From: Bacillota bacterium
GTDB taxonomy: Bacteria > Bacillota_A > Clostridia > Lachnospirales > WQUN01
Length of the DNA stretch: 19,936 nt
Direction of reading: 5' to 3'
Assembly (NCBI GenBank): GCA_009786175.1
Contig: WQTQ01000204.1
Location: forward strand, 1-19,936
Positions 1 to 6,906 of this stretch are shown here, piece by piece. The notes beneath the pieces are model-generated. The model made no database searches, was not told the origin of the DNA, and saw nothing but the letters and a program-made list of their open reading frames with translations. Made by a program: the position numbers and the translations under genes. Position 1 is the first letter of the stretch, and every line of letters starts with the position of its first letter.

Positions 1-44
1 CATTGCTCGTCTGTTATTTCATATTTTTCTGTCGCCATTTTCAT
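1..44 (-). CDS. Transposase N-terminus (IS5-like), partial at window edge
   Basis: Reading the minus strand from ATG at 44 gives MKMATEKYEITDEQ and then the window ends inside the next codon (TG-). The 'YEITDEQ(W)' opening is typical of IS5-family DDE transposases that start with 'Y.ITDEQW..I'. A second ATG (38) is two codons in. The ribosome binding site is weak (GAGTGGTG just upstream). Only 14 residues are visible, so the family call rests on one short motif. Inference: an insertion sequence lies just left of the window, next to the broken hydrolase gene. Confidence 0.4.
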   Translation of the reverse strand, partial: MKMATEKYEITDEQ

Positions 45-189
45 CACCACTCGGAGTTTAACAGATTTTGTGCAATTTTGCAATTATCGGATAGACCCTA
101 GATAAAATTCATTATCAGGTTGTAGGATTTTGTTGTTCCTTTTACTGTGAAATGCTCTGCGGTATTGCTCTTTTGTTTCTGGTGTATTA

Positions 190-648
190 CTAATTAGCCT
201 TTATCCAATCGACAATATCTCTAAGTACCTGTTCGTCAATATTTGCTTTAATTCTATACTCATCATGTATATCAATACTCCTTGTTACGGTTGAGGGCAT
301 AAACAAATGGTTTAACCCCTCATACAGCTTAAATGTAACATTATCGCGGTCTCCCATCAATTCTTTATACGCCGCGAAATCCCTGTCGGTAAATACCTGA
401 AAGTCATTATCGGCGTGCATAACAAGGAAAGGCACAGTGATATTGTTAATAAAGTATTCGGCAGGGTTAAGCAGTAAATCCCTGAAATAGTACAGAGACG
501 TTCCCATTCCGCTGTCGGTAGCTTTTGCTTCTTCAGCGGACATGTTGAGAATTGCCTCTATTTGCCCCTCAAGCATTCCATCATAAATTAACGCTAGGGT
601 CTGTTCCAGTTCTTCGCCCTCCATTGTTTCCATAATAACCAGTAGTTG
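190..648 (-). pseudogene. C-terminal half of lipoprotein alpha/beta hydrolase (after in-frame TAG)
   Basis: This is the downstream part of the hydrolase that starts at 1269, in the same reading frame and separated from it only by a TAG at 649-651. Directly after the TAG come Q-L-L-V-I and then MET (633). The piece carries the remaining catalytic parts of the fold: the acid in 'HADNDFQV' (second Asp the likely acid) and the His in 'GLNHLF', both at the spacing expected after the GHSLGG Ser of the upstream half. It ends with TAG at 190-192. A restart at ATG 633 would give a 147-aa product lacking the nucleophile, and no convincing ribosome binding site precedes it. Most likely a recent nonsense mutation (CAG to TAG would restore Gln). 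Confidence 0.75.
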
Positions 649-1269
649 CTAGTCAAAAATTATTTCCAATAAAGAGCGTGGTGAACCCGCAAATAATATT
701 AACCCCGCAAAATCGCCGCCATATGCATGTATTCGCGGGGCAAGCGCACCGCCCAAACTGTGTCCGAGGATAAAGACCCTGTTTTCGTCTATACGTGGGT
801 CAGCTCTTAAAATTTCTGTCGCCAGTATAGCGTCCTCAATTGTTTCTGCCCAAACCGTCAAACTACCGCCCAATTGCCGTATCATTTCAGCCCCATGCGT
901 GAATGTGCGCTTATTGTATCGGATTACCGCTATACCGTTCGCCGCTAAATATTCCGCTATTTCAAGAAATGGCCTATTTTCAAATATAGTCGCATCCATG
1001 TCCGCAGGCCCGGAACCATGCACCAATACAACGGCAGGAACTGTTCCCCCTGCGCCTATCGGAAGCGTTAGCAGCCCATCTAACTCCCACTCCGTTCCTT
1101 GACCGATAACTACCCTTTCGTTAATGATTTCATATACTCGGCTTTGCTCTTGTGACGGATAATCATTATAAAGCTGTTGTTCTTCCGGGTCATTAACAGC
1201 GTTATTATTGCAAGCGGTTATCGCAATGGTTAATGCTAAGAGTAAGAAAAAAACTGATATTTTTTTCAT
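649..1269 (-). pseudogene. N-terminal half of secreted lipoprotein alpha/beta hydrolase
   Basis: The 206-aa open part begins with a lipoprotein signal peptide: Lys-Lys, a hydrophobic run, then a lipobox with Cys20 (ITAC). It should be exported and lipid-anchored on the outer face of the membrane. The oxyanion segment 'VLVHGSGPAD' (about 81-90) and the nucleophile elbow GHSLGG (169-174, Ser171) mark a serine hydrolase of the alpha/beta fold, like extracellular dienelactone-hydrolase/peptidase-like esterases. Translation stops at TAG 649-651, before the acid and His. With that codon read through, the protein would be about 359 aa, normal for the family. TAG is also the terminal stop of several genes here, so amber recoding is unlikely. 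The promoter and leader upstream belong to a cassette also found before the gene at 2310. Confidence 0.8.
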
Positions 1270-1299
1270 AATCCATTCCCACCTTTTCGTTCAAAATAT

Positions 1300-1396
1300 A
1301 AATTTGGTAGTGATAGTCTTGTCGGCTGCCGTTGCGTAACTAACAATCCTACCATAACTCATAAGCAAGTATAACCGACTTCATGATTAGTATCAA
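1300..1396 (-). promoter_or_regulatory. Promoter and conserved leader, copy A
   Basis: On the minus strand, TTGATA (1391-1396) is followed after exactly 17 bp by TATACT (1368-1373), a near-consensus sigma-A promoter for the hydrolase gene. It gives a leader of roughly 95 nt. The segment 1300-1379 is clearly similar to 2334-2412 upstream of the gene at 2310, including the shared words TAGTGATA, AACTAACAA and AGCAAGTATAAC. In each copy 5-bp arms can pair: GGTAG with CTACC here, GTTAG with CTAAC in copy B. That is a compensatory-looking change suggesting RNA structure. Confidence 0.65.
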
Positions 1397-1442
1397 TTTA
1401 TACAACTCAAAATTATGGGGTATAGTTTAACACTTAACCTTT

Positions 1443-1481
1443 CGTGTACCTAAAGTGTACCCTCCGTGTACCTCGTGCAAA
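1443..1481. repeat. Four phased CGTGTACC-like motifs, copy A
   Basis: CGTGTACC (1443), AGTGTACC (1454), CGTGTACC (1465) and CGTGCAAA (1474) follow at steps of 11, 11 and 9 bp, about 47 bp upstream of the -35 of the hydrolase promoter. Helical phasing suggests an array of binding sites for an activator or repressor. A diverged equivalent lies at 2498-2538. No protein partner can be named. Confidence 0.5.
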
Positions 1482-1667
1482 AAACAGCAGAAGGGTACAA
1501 AATAAATGTTGTCCTTGACCGTGGCGTAGCAAAAAGCCCTACAAATGAATATCCCCATCTAAGCAAACGCTAGTAAAGCCCCTATTTCTTGGCTTTTCTG
1601 TTGTTTTGTCATTGTATCAATACTAACCGAATGACGGGCGTACCCACGTTAACTTGCATACAAGCTG

Positions 1668-1695
1668 AAAAGCCCGGCGAACTCGCCGGGCTTTT
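1668..1695. terminator. Intrinsic terminator downstream of the Cys-rich gene
   Basis: AAAAGCCCGGCGA at 1668-1680 and its exact complement TCGCCGGGCTTTT at 1683-1695 form a GC-rich hairpin with A/T flanks in both directions. It lies about 60 bp past the stop of the minus-strand gene ending at 1759 and probably terminates it. Confidence 0.8.
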
Positions 1696-1758
1696 GGGTT
1701 AGATAATTTCGATTATCAAGTTGATACAATTTTTTGTGAGCGAGAGGTGAAATGCTGC

Positions 1759-2310
1759 TTATACTGTGGTATGGGCATTATATTCCTCAATTATAAGGTT
1801 TTTAACAAATTCCCATTCGTCGGTTGTAAGGTTTTCAAAACAACCCCCTTTATACCGACACGGATTATATTTAATTCTGTTAATTGTATAAACGATTTCG
1901 GAACCGGAGCAGCCTTTACACCCGACACTATGTTTTATGCAATTATTAATGTTTAGAATCACATTTTTTATGTTATCCGGACACGATTGAATTACCGTGT
2001 TGTATTTATCAATATTAGTAAACTTCGGTTTTATCCCAAAGGTTGCATTATCATTCATAACGAAAATCTTATACATAAAGATACTGCGCGGAGAAGGTTT
2101 TTTTGCCGAATATGTAATATCGTAATTAGTTTGTGTGTTCGCGGCATTTGTACGAATGTTACCAATTCCGATTTTCATATTCCATTCAATCGCTAAATTG
2201 TGTAAATCCTCGGCGATTTTTTTATCATCATTCGATAATAACGGAAATATTTCGTTGATTTTACTCAAAACATCCTCTCTTTTGTTAATGACTGTGGGTT
2301 GCTTTACCAT
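1759..2310 (-). CDS. Hypothetical Cys-rich protein, 183 aa
   Basis: I do not recognise the family. The start at 2310 is supported by AAGGAG seven to eight bases upstream and by a good promoter at 2400-2428. The first half looks soluble and mixed helix/strand. The second half holds six Cys (110, 124, 131, 134, 151, 157) with a 'C..H...GC.GC' cluster and 'C.....C', a layout that could bind zinc or an iron-sulfur cluster or form disulfides. No signal peptide or membrane segment is present, so metal binding in the cytosol is the simpler reading. The gene is monocistronic: own promoter-leader cassette (shared in type with the hydrolase gene) and own terminator at 1668-1695. Function unknown. Confidence 0.7.
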   Translation of the reverse strand: MVKQPTVINKREDVLSKINEIFPLLSNDDKKIAEDLHNLAIEWNMKIGIGNIRTNAANTQTNYDITYSAKKPSPRSIFMYKIFVMNDNATFGIKPKFTNIDKYNTVIQSCPDNIKNVILNINNCIKHSVGCKGCSGSEIVYTINRIKYNPCRYKGGCFENLTTDEWEFVKNLIIEEYNAHTTV

Positions 2311-2333
2311 TATAATTCTCCTTCGCAGTAAAT

Positions 2334-2428
2334 AAATTCGTTAGTGATACCCTCACCAACCACTGTAGCGCAACTAACAATTTTACCCTAACGCAAGCAA
2401 GTATAACCCGACCGATGCTGGATAGCAA
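2334..2428 (-). promoter_or_regulatory. Promoter and conserved leader, copy B
   Basis: On the minus strand TTGCTA (2423-2428) and TATACT (2400-2405) are separated by 17 bp and drive the Cys-rich gene. The transcribed leader 2334-2395 aligns with copy A at 1300-1379, with the same -10 context and a run of conserved words. Sequence between the -35 and the upstream motif array is not conserved, so the promoter-leader and the array look like two retained modules. Confidence 0.65.
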
Positions 2429-2497
2429 GCACAATGTTACTGTTCACATGCATGAATAGAGAGCGCAAATTACTGTAATATTCGGCACATGCAAAAT

Positions 2498-2538
2498 CGT
2501 GTGCCTTCCGTATACTCATCGTGTATCACTCGTGTAAA
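2498..2538. repeat. Four phased CGTGTACC-like motifs, copy B
   Basis: CGTGTGCC (2498), CGTATACT (2509), CGTGTATC (2520) and CGTGTAAA (2531) recur at exactly 11-bp steps, about 70 bp upstream of the -35 of the Cys-rich gene. The last unit ends in AAA in both copies. Same interpretation as the array at 1443-1481. Confidence 0.5.
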
Positions 2539-2754
2539 ATTGCCAAGGGGGTGCAAACCGTATAATAGCAGCGGTAAAATGTGGTAGAGTTAGCTGCAAA
2601 TCGAGTCCTAAAGTCATAATAATTGCATCTTTTCCTTCCTATGTTACAATTATTTCAACACTATGTCGGCAGCGATGCCGCAGCAATGTTATTCTGATTT
2701 TGCACAACTTTGCAACAAATGCAAAAATCTTTTTCAAGCAACTTCTTATAATGT
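2539..2754. other. Intergenic sequence with no recognised feature
   Basis: I see no gene, RNA or convincing repeat here. It separates the copy B motif array from the GyrI-domain remnant and may be eroded coding DNA of the same lost regulator, but no frame shows it. Confidence 0.4.
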
Positions 2755-2994
2755 TTGGTGCTTGAAGAAATTCCCTCTGGAACATAGGCAGTTTTTCAGG
2801 TTGCTTCTGACACGGTAAACGATGCTACGGGTGCGACGTATGCCAAGGTGATGACAGAATGATTTCCGGTGAGTAATTATATGAGAAATGAAAATCTACC
2901 GCATCTCGAAGTTTATAGTATCCCAAGGGAAACGGGAGAAGTAGGATATGATGAAATATGGATACCCGTTTTGGCCAAAAGCAGTGATAAATAA
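2755..2994 (+). pseudogene. Remnant of GyrI-like effector-binding domain (AraC-type regulator C-terminus)
   Basis: One plus-strand frame reads LEEIPSGT-stop-AVFQVASDTVNDATGATYAK, then VMTE-stop-FPVSNYMRNENLPHLEVYSI and on to DEIWIPVLAKSSDK and TAA (2992-2994). The pieces 'IPSGT.AVF', 'E.FP.SNY', 'LPHLEVY' and 'DEIWIPV' match the end of GyrI-like small-molecule-binding domains fused to AraC-type regulators. The stops sit at 2785-2787 (TAG where Tyr is usual) and 2860-2862 (TGA where Trp is usual), both single-base changes. The DNA-binding half is absent and nothing recognisable precedes 2755. The intact stretch from ATG 2881 could encode only 37 aa. Confidence 0.65.
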
Positions 2995-3056
2995 ATACAG
3001 CCAATAGACACTTATGAGCTTGTTGAGCTTCACGTGATTGTATCAATACGAACTAT

Positions 3057-3101
3057 AAAAAGGGGGCTGTCTCGAATACAAACAAACGAGACAGCCCTTT
3101 T
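3057..3101. terminator. Terminator of the flavin-barrel/VOC fusion gene
   Basis: GGGCTGTCTCG (3064-3074) and CGAGACAGCCC (3087-3097) form a perfect 11-bp stem. On the minus strand it is followed by CCCTTTTTAT, a usable U-tract. It lies 18 bp beyond the stop of the gene ending at 3119. The A/T flanks on the other side make it possibly bidirectional. Confidence 0.85.
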
Positions 3102-3118
3102 CCCCTGCAACACCAGAA

Positions 3119-4009
3119 CTATTTATTCCAAACCATCAACTGCCACGGAATGCCGTAAGCGTCCGTTAGATACGCCACACATGAACTGTATCCGGCATTG
3201 TGCGGCGGCGTTAAGTTTGTCGCGCCGTCAAGCATTGCGCTGTATGCCGCTTTTACCGCATCGTCCGTTTTAAACTCCATTACCATTTGCAGGTTATTGC
3301 CTACATTGGTGGCGTTTGTAACATCGTCGCAAACCAAGATAGTTTGACTGCCTATTTGTATTTGCGCGTTCATAATCCAATTTTTTTGCTCTTCGCTAAC
3401 TTCGTAGCCTTCCGGGTTATACTCCGAATACAGCGTAACATCTTTTACTTCCGCGCCAAATGCTTTTTCGTATAACTCCATTGCCTTACCGCATTGCCCG
3501 TCGTTGTAAATAAGAATCGGCTCAAAACAAGGTGCCTGTGGTTTTTGCGGCGCATCATCAAAACTGCCTGTTACATTTTCAAAATCTAGCCATAAATTGT
3601 AGCGTTTTGTGGTAAAGCGCAATACACAGTAGTCCGGGTCTTCTGCTCCGCCATTTGGAAAATGTTCTTCCAGCCCTTCGTACCACATATCTTTTTTTAC
3701 CGCCGGGTCGGTTACAACTTCTACGTCCCCTACAAGAGTAATGTTGTAGTAGGCATTATTTTCGTAGTCATCGTCAAAAATGCATATAGACGCACGGTTG
3801 CATTCCATGGCCCGTTTTCCTTTATTGGAACTAAGCCCTGCGGCAAAGTAAATTTGATGTATGCCCTCTGCCTTAGAAATAGACAAACACGATGTTGTGG
3901 GGTAGCCCTCGTTGTCTAAAAGTGAAAGGGTTACACCTACCCCCATGTTTACCGCCGCTGTCTTGCTGTGAATAATTTCTTCTGCTTTTTTAATGGTTTT
4001 TTGACTCAT
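3119..4009 (-). CDS. Fusion of FMN-binding split-barrel (PNPOx-like) and PhnB/VOC-like domain
   Basis: Residues about 1-150 form a pyridoxamine-5'-phosphate-oxidase-like split barrel: 'EIIHSKTAAVNMGVGVTLSL' then 'GYPTTSCLSISKAEGIHQIY', an 'SSNKGKRAMECNRASICIFD' segment and 'ITLVGDVEVVTD', all usual in general-stress FMN/flavin-binding proteins. After a Pro-rich linker (about 152-162), residues 163-296 resemble PhnB-like/3-demethylubiquinone-methyltransferase-like VOC proteins: 'ILIYNDGQCGKAMELYEKAF' and a C-terminal 'DAYGIPWQLMVWNK'. I chose ATG 4009 (296 aa) because GAAAGG lies upstream and the homologous region starts there; an in-frame ATG at 4051 would add 14 unlike residues. It is monocistronic. 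Probable role: flavin-dependent reduction or small-molecule detoxification in the cytosol. The substrate is unknown. Confidence 0.8.
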   Translation of the reverse strand: MSQKTIKKAEEIIHSKTAAVNMGVGVTLSLLDNEGYPTTSCLSISKAEGIHQIYFAAGLSSNKGKRAMECNRASICIFDDDYENNAYYNITLVGDVEVVTDPAVKKDMWYEGLEEHFPNGGAEDPDYCVLRFTTKRYNLWLDFENVTGSFDDAPQKPQAPCFEPILIYNDGQCGKAMELYEKAFGAEVKDVTLYSEYNPEGYEVSEEQKNWIMNAQIQIGSQTILVCDDVTNATNVGNNLQMVMEFKTDDAVKAAYSAMLDGATNLTPPHNAGYSSCVAYLTDAYGIPWQLMVWNK

Positions 4010-4091
4010 TTTTTCTAACAACCTTTCTGAATTTTTTTCATAGTATATCACATTAAATATGACAGCATTGTGTCTTGTTTGTAAAAAAGTT

Positions 4092-4133
4092 TACCCCCTG
4101 ATATCGCATTTGCCAATGTGATATCAGGGGGTA
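4092..4133. terminator. Palindromic terminator, long-stem variant of the ACCCCCTGATATC element
   Basis: TACCCCCTGATATC (4092-4105) pairs perfectly with GATATCAGGGGGTA (4120-4133). The inner GCATT/AATGT adds five more pairs (one G-U) around a TGCC loop. T-runs follow on both strands, so it can end tetR (minus strand) and block plus-strand readthrough. The same outer arms without the insert make the terminators at 13594 and 15255. Confidence 0.8.
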
Positions 4134-4147
4134 GGTTTTTATGTCCA

Positions 4148-4753
4148 TTACCGCTCTGTTCCAACTAACCCAAACGCAATAAAATCCACCAACTGGTCAA
4201 TAGTACTCTCGTCAGGTTCAGACTCATCAAATACAAAGCACTTTAGCGTTACAAAACTGTTAATCCCCATCAGCGCATAGGATATAAGTGCCGGGTTAAA
4301 ATCTTTAATTTGTCCGGCCTTTTGAAATTTAGTAATTTCATTTATATACCCGCTGGAAAAACGTTCGTAGTACCGTTTAAAACTTTCGGCATCTACAAAT
4401 TGGGATTGCCAAACAATACGAAAAAGCCCAAAATGCTCCCGTACAAAAGAGAAGAAAACACGGATAGAAATCCGTTCCTGTTCTATGAATGAATTGGTTG
4501 GTGTTTCCTGTCTGGCTTGCCTAATTGCCTGCCTTAGCTTACGCCCAAGCCCATCCATCAAATATAAAAAGGCACTATTTTTATCAGGAAAATACGTGTA
4601 AAAAGTACCAATTGCTACGCCGGATTTTTGAGTAATGTCATGTATTTCGGTATTGTAGTACCCATTTTTAGAAAACAGTTCTTCCGCCGCTTCACATATT
4701 TTTTTTAAGGTTGCTTCGCCGCGTTGTGTTTTTGGTAATTTTACATAGTCCAT
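4148..4753 (-). CDS. TetR/AcrR-family transcriptional regulator
   Basis: The 201-aa protein has a standard TetR N-terminus: 'AAEELFSKNGYYNTEIHDIT' followed by 'SGVAIGTFYTYFPDKNSAFL', with the helix-turn-helix about residues 38-57. The C-terminal helical part (about 75-200) is the variable ligand-binding and dimer domain. The start at 4753 has GAGG seven bases upstream. It is divergent from the KAS III/Liv operon, with a perfect inverted repeat inside its own promoter (4806-4821). Inference: it represses itself and probably the operon until it binds a ligand such as the imported compound or its CoA thioester. The longest similarity is only in the DNA-binding part, so the ligand cannot be inferred from this sequence. 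Confidence 0.9.
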   Translation of the reverse strand: MDYVKLPKTQRGEATLKKICEAAEELFSKNGYYNTEIHDITQKSGVAIGTFYTYFPDKNSAFLYLMDGLGRKLRQAIRQARQETPTNSFIEQERISIRVFFSFVREHFGLFRIVWQSQFVDAESFKRYYERFSSGYINEITKFQKAGQIKDFNPALISYALMGINSFVTLKCFVFDESEPDESTIDQLVDFIAFGLVGTER

Positions 4754-4802
4754 TCATTTACCTCATTCGCAATTAATTTAATACCTACTAAACTTACATA
4801 TC

Positions 4803-4831
4803 AGTATACACGATTGTGTATCCATGGACAA
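4803..4831 (-). promoter_or_regulatory. tetR promoter with embedded operator
   Basis: On the minus strand TTGTCC (4826-4831) and TATACT (4803-4808) are 17 bp apart. The perfect inverted repeat ATACAC-GATT-GTGTAT (4806-4821) covers the -10 and spacer, the typical place for a TetR operator. The plus strand of the same region has TTGTGT (4815-4820), N18 and TTAAAT, a weak candidate promoter for the operon, so one bound dimer could control both directions. Confidence 0.6.
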
Positions 4832-4997
4832 GTTTTGTTAAATAAGATAAATTTCGCGCAAATTTTTGTAGATAATTTTCATTAAATTAACTTGATTTTT
4901 ATACATCCTTTGTGATAAAGTTCAAACAGAGAGAAACATGAAACATGAACCATATTTCAACTTACAACCTAAATCCCACCGAAAGGAGGTCGATACC

Positions 4998-6020
4998 TTG
5001 GACAACCAGCCACCAACTGTAGGTATAGCCGGAATTGGCACGTATATTCCAAAAGATTATACAACCGCAAAGGAAATTTCTGTAGCCACGTGTGGCGTAT
5101 GGTCGGAAAGTGCTGTAATAGACAAATTAGGCATAAAAAAGAAGACAAAGGCCAAAATAGGCACCCAGGAGATGGGTTACTTAGCCGCAAAAGCCTGTTT
5201 AGAAAGTTCAAAAACCGACCCGCTGGAAATTGATGTAATCCTATGTATGGGCGAGGAATACAAAGAATTCCCCCTTACAACCTCTGCCCTATACATCCAA
5301 GACCGCATTGGCGCAATAAACGCATGGGGTATAGATGTACAAAACCGTTGCTGCACCACAGTTACAGCCATGAAAATAGCAAAAGATATGCTAATTGCAG
5401 ACGATAACATTAACACTGTTTTAATTGCAGGAGGCTACCGCAACGGCGATTTTATCGACTATACCGACAGCAATATATCCATGATGTTTAACTTGGGCGA
5501 CGGCGGCGGCGCAATTCTGTTAAAAAAACATTACGGCCGCAATCTGCTTCTTGGCAGTCACATAATTGCAGATGCATCCCTTTCCCGTACAGCAGGGGTA
5601 GAAATTGGCGGCCAAGTAAACCCCATTACAGCAGAAAATATCCACGAGGCAAAAAAATCGCTGCGACTTTTAGACGCCGAAGCAATGAAAAACCGCTTAA
5701 ACCAAGTGTCCATGCCAAACTGGAACGAATGCATAACAAAAGCATTCGAAAAGTCTAACCTAACAAAAGAACAAATGGATTACTTGGCGATTCTGCACAT
5801 CAAACGCTCGGGGCACGAAGCAATGCTAAAAGACCTTGGCCTAACCGCAGACCAAAGCATTTACCTGGAAGATTACGGCCACATAGGCCAAGTAGACCAA
5901 ATCCTGTCACTGGAACTTGCACTGAAACAGGGTAAGGTAAAAGATGGCAGTGTAGTATGTATGCTTTCCGCAGGGATTGGTTATGTATGGGCGGCAAATG
6001 TAATTAAGTGGGGTAATTAA
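4998..6020 (+). CDS. KAS III-like (FabH/thiolase-fold) enzyme
   Basis: This is a 340-aa thiolase-fold enzyme related to 3-oxoacyl-ACP synthase III. I chose TTG 4998 because AAGGAGG ends eight bases before it and the family fold (VGIAGIGTYIPKD) begins right after; ATG 4938 would add 20 residues behind a weak GAGAG. The nucleophile Cys is in 'NRCCTTV' (Cys119, next to Cys118). His267 lies in 'LHIKR', where FabH has its catalytic His. The FabH Asn of 'GN.S' is replaced by His295 in 'YGHIGQ'. Such a change is seen in KAS III relatives that do acyl transfer rather than decarboxylative condensation. First gene of an operon with a Liv transporter and a CoA-transferase and without ACP or FabD, so CoA thioesters are the likelier substrates (inference). 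Confidence 0.8.
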   Translation: MDNQPPTVGIAGIGTYIPKDYTTAKEISVATCGVWSESAVIDKLGIKKKTKAKIGTQEMGYLAAKACLESSKTDPLEIDVILCMGEEYKEFPLTTSALYIQDRIGAINAWGIDVQNRCCTTVTAMKIAKDMLIADDNINTVLIAGGYRNGDFIDYTDSNISMMFNLGDGGGAILLKKHYGRNLLLGSHIIADASLSRTAGVEIGGQVNPITAENIHEAKKSLRLLDAEAMKNRLNQVSMPNWNECITKAFEKSNLTKEQMDYLAILHIKRSGHEAMLKDLGLTADQSIYLEDYGHIGQVDQILSLELALKQGKVKDGSVVCMLSAGIGYVWAANVIKWGN

Positions 6021-6023
6021 CTT

Positions 6024-6896
6024 ATGAGCATATTCATACAAATTCTTTTCAACAGCTTAGAAACCGGCGGCCTTTTTGCCCTTGCCACAATGGGCATTAT
6101 TCTTATATTCAGGACATCAAGTGCATTTAACTATGCGCAAGGTGTTATATCTATGTTCTGTGCATTTTTAGCCGCGTGGTTTATGCAGCAGACGGGTATG
6201 AATGTTTTTGTATCCACAATTGTTGGGGTGCTTGGTGCAGTTACTGTAGGCGTTATAGTAGACCGGGTTGTAATAAAACGCACTTTAAAGCTGCATTCCG
6301 TTAGCAAACAAATTATAACCCTTGGGCTTGTTATTATCTTTTTGGGCCTGACACCAATGTTTTTTGGTGTTGTTCCATTAACATACGCACGTTTTGCCCA
6401 AGGTATTGTAACCATTGCAGGTGCAACAATTCCTTACAGTGCCATTGTAAATATTGCAGTAGGACTTGCCGCCATGGGTATTTTACTTTTTGTGATACAA
6501 AAAACAAAATGGGGTCTGGCAGTTCGTGCAACAGCGTCCAACGATGTTGTTGCACGTATGATGGGCATACCAACCCCTTTGGTAACTATGGGTGCGTGGG
6601 CCGTAGCAGCCGCGCTTGGTTCCCTCGCCGCCATGATGACCGCACCAACCACAGGCGTACAACCCTTGATGATGGACAATATTCAAATTACAGCACTTTT
6701 GGCATGTGTTTTGGGTGGGCTTGGTAAGTTTTTTGGCCCTGTTGTGGCCGCATATTTGATTGCATTTGCGTCAAATCTTATTTCGTTTTATGTGTCCACT
6801 ACTTGGAGCAACACCATCATCTTCTTAGCAATACTAATTATTTTGCTAATTAGCCCCAACGGGATTTTTGGCAAAAAAACTCTAAAGAAAGTGTGA
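6024..6896 (+). CDS. livH: Liv-type (HAAT family) ABC transporter permease, LivH-like
   Basis: The 290-aa membrane protein has about eight hydrophobic segments and LivH hallmarks: 'LFALATMGIILIFRTSSAFN' with 'AQG' near the N-terminus, and a cytoplasmic loop 'TKWGLAVRATASNDVVARMM' that contacts the ATPases. 'LACVLGGLGKFFGPVVAAYL' near the C-terminus is also typical. It starts three bases after the KAS III stop, so the two are translated as one operon. LivH pairs with LivM (next gene) to form the channel for branched-chain amino acids or, in many relatives, aromatic or short carboxylic compounds, amides or urea. The symbol reflects family only. Confidence 0.9.
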   Translation: MSIFIQILFNSLETGGLFALATMGIILIFRTSSAFNYAQGVISMFCAFLAAWFMQQTGMNVFVSTIVGVLGAVTVGVIVDRVVIKRTLKLHSVSKQIITLGLVIIFLGLTPMFFGVVPLTYARFAQGIVTIAGATIPYSAIVNIAVGLAAMGILLFVIQKTKWGLAVRATASNDVVARMMGIPTPLVTMGAWAVAAALGSLAAMMTAPTTGVQPLMMDNIQITALLACVLGGLGKFFGPVVAAYLIAFASNLISFYVSTTWSNTIIFLAILIILLISPNGIFGKKTLKKV

Positions 6897-6906
6897 TGGT
6901 GAACAT

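Noticed and set aside
649..651. Pyrrolysine or general amber recoding to explain the internal TAG
   Set aside because: TAG is the true end of several genes in the window and the position is not that of a pyrrolysine enzyme.
1443..2538. CRISPR-like array reading of the CGTGTACC motifs
   Set aside because: Units are only 8 bp with 1-3 bp between them and no spacers; they look like binding sites.
63..2715. Similar 21-bp words at 63-83 and 2695-2715 (GATTTTG..CAA.TTTGCAA), perhaps ends of an insertion sequence
   Set aside because: Only 17 of 21 bases match in AT-rich DNA and neither site has a matching inverted partner; chance is likely.
2825..3046. 73-aa minus-strand open frame
   Set aside because: Overlaps the GyrI-domain remnant antisense, no ribosome binding site and no protein-like pattern.
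4938..4997. Upstream ATG start for the KAS III-like gene
   Set aside because: Weak ribosome binding site and 20 extra residues before the fold begins; TTG 4998 has an ideal AAGGAGG.
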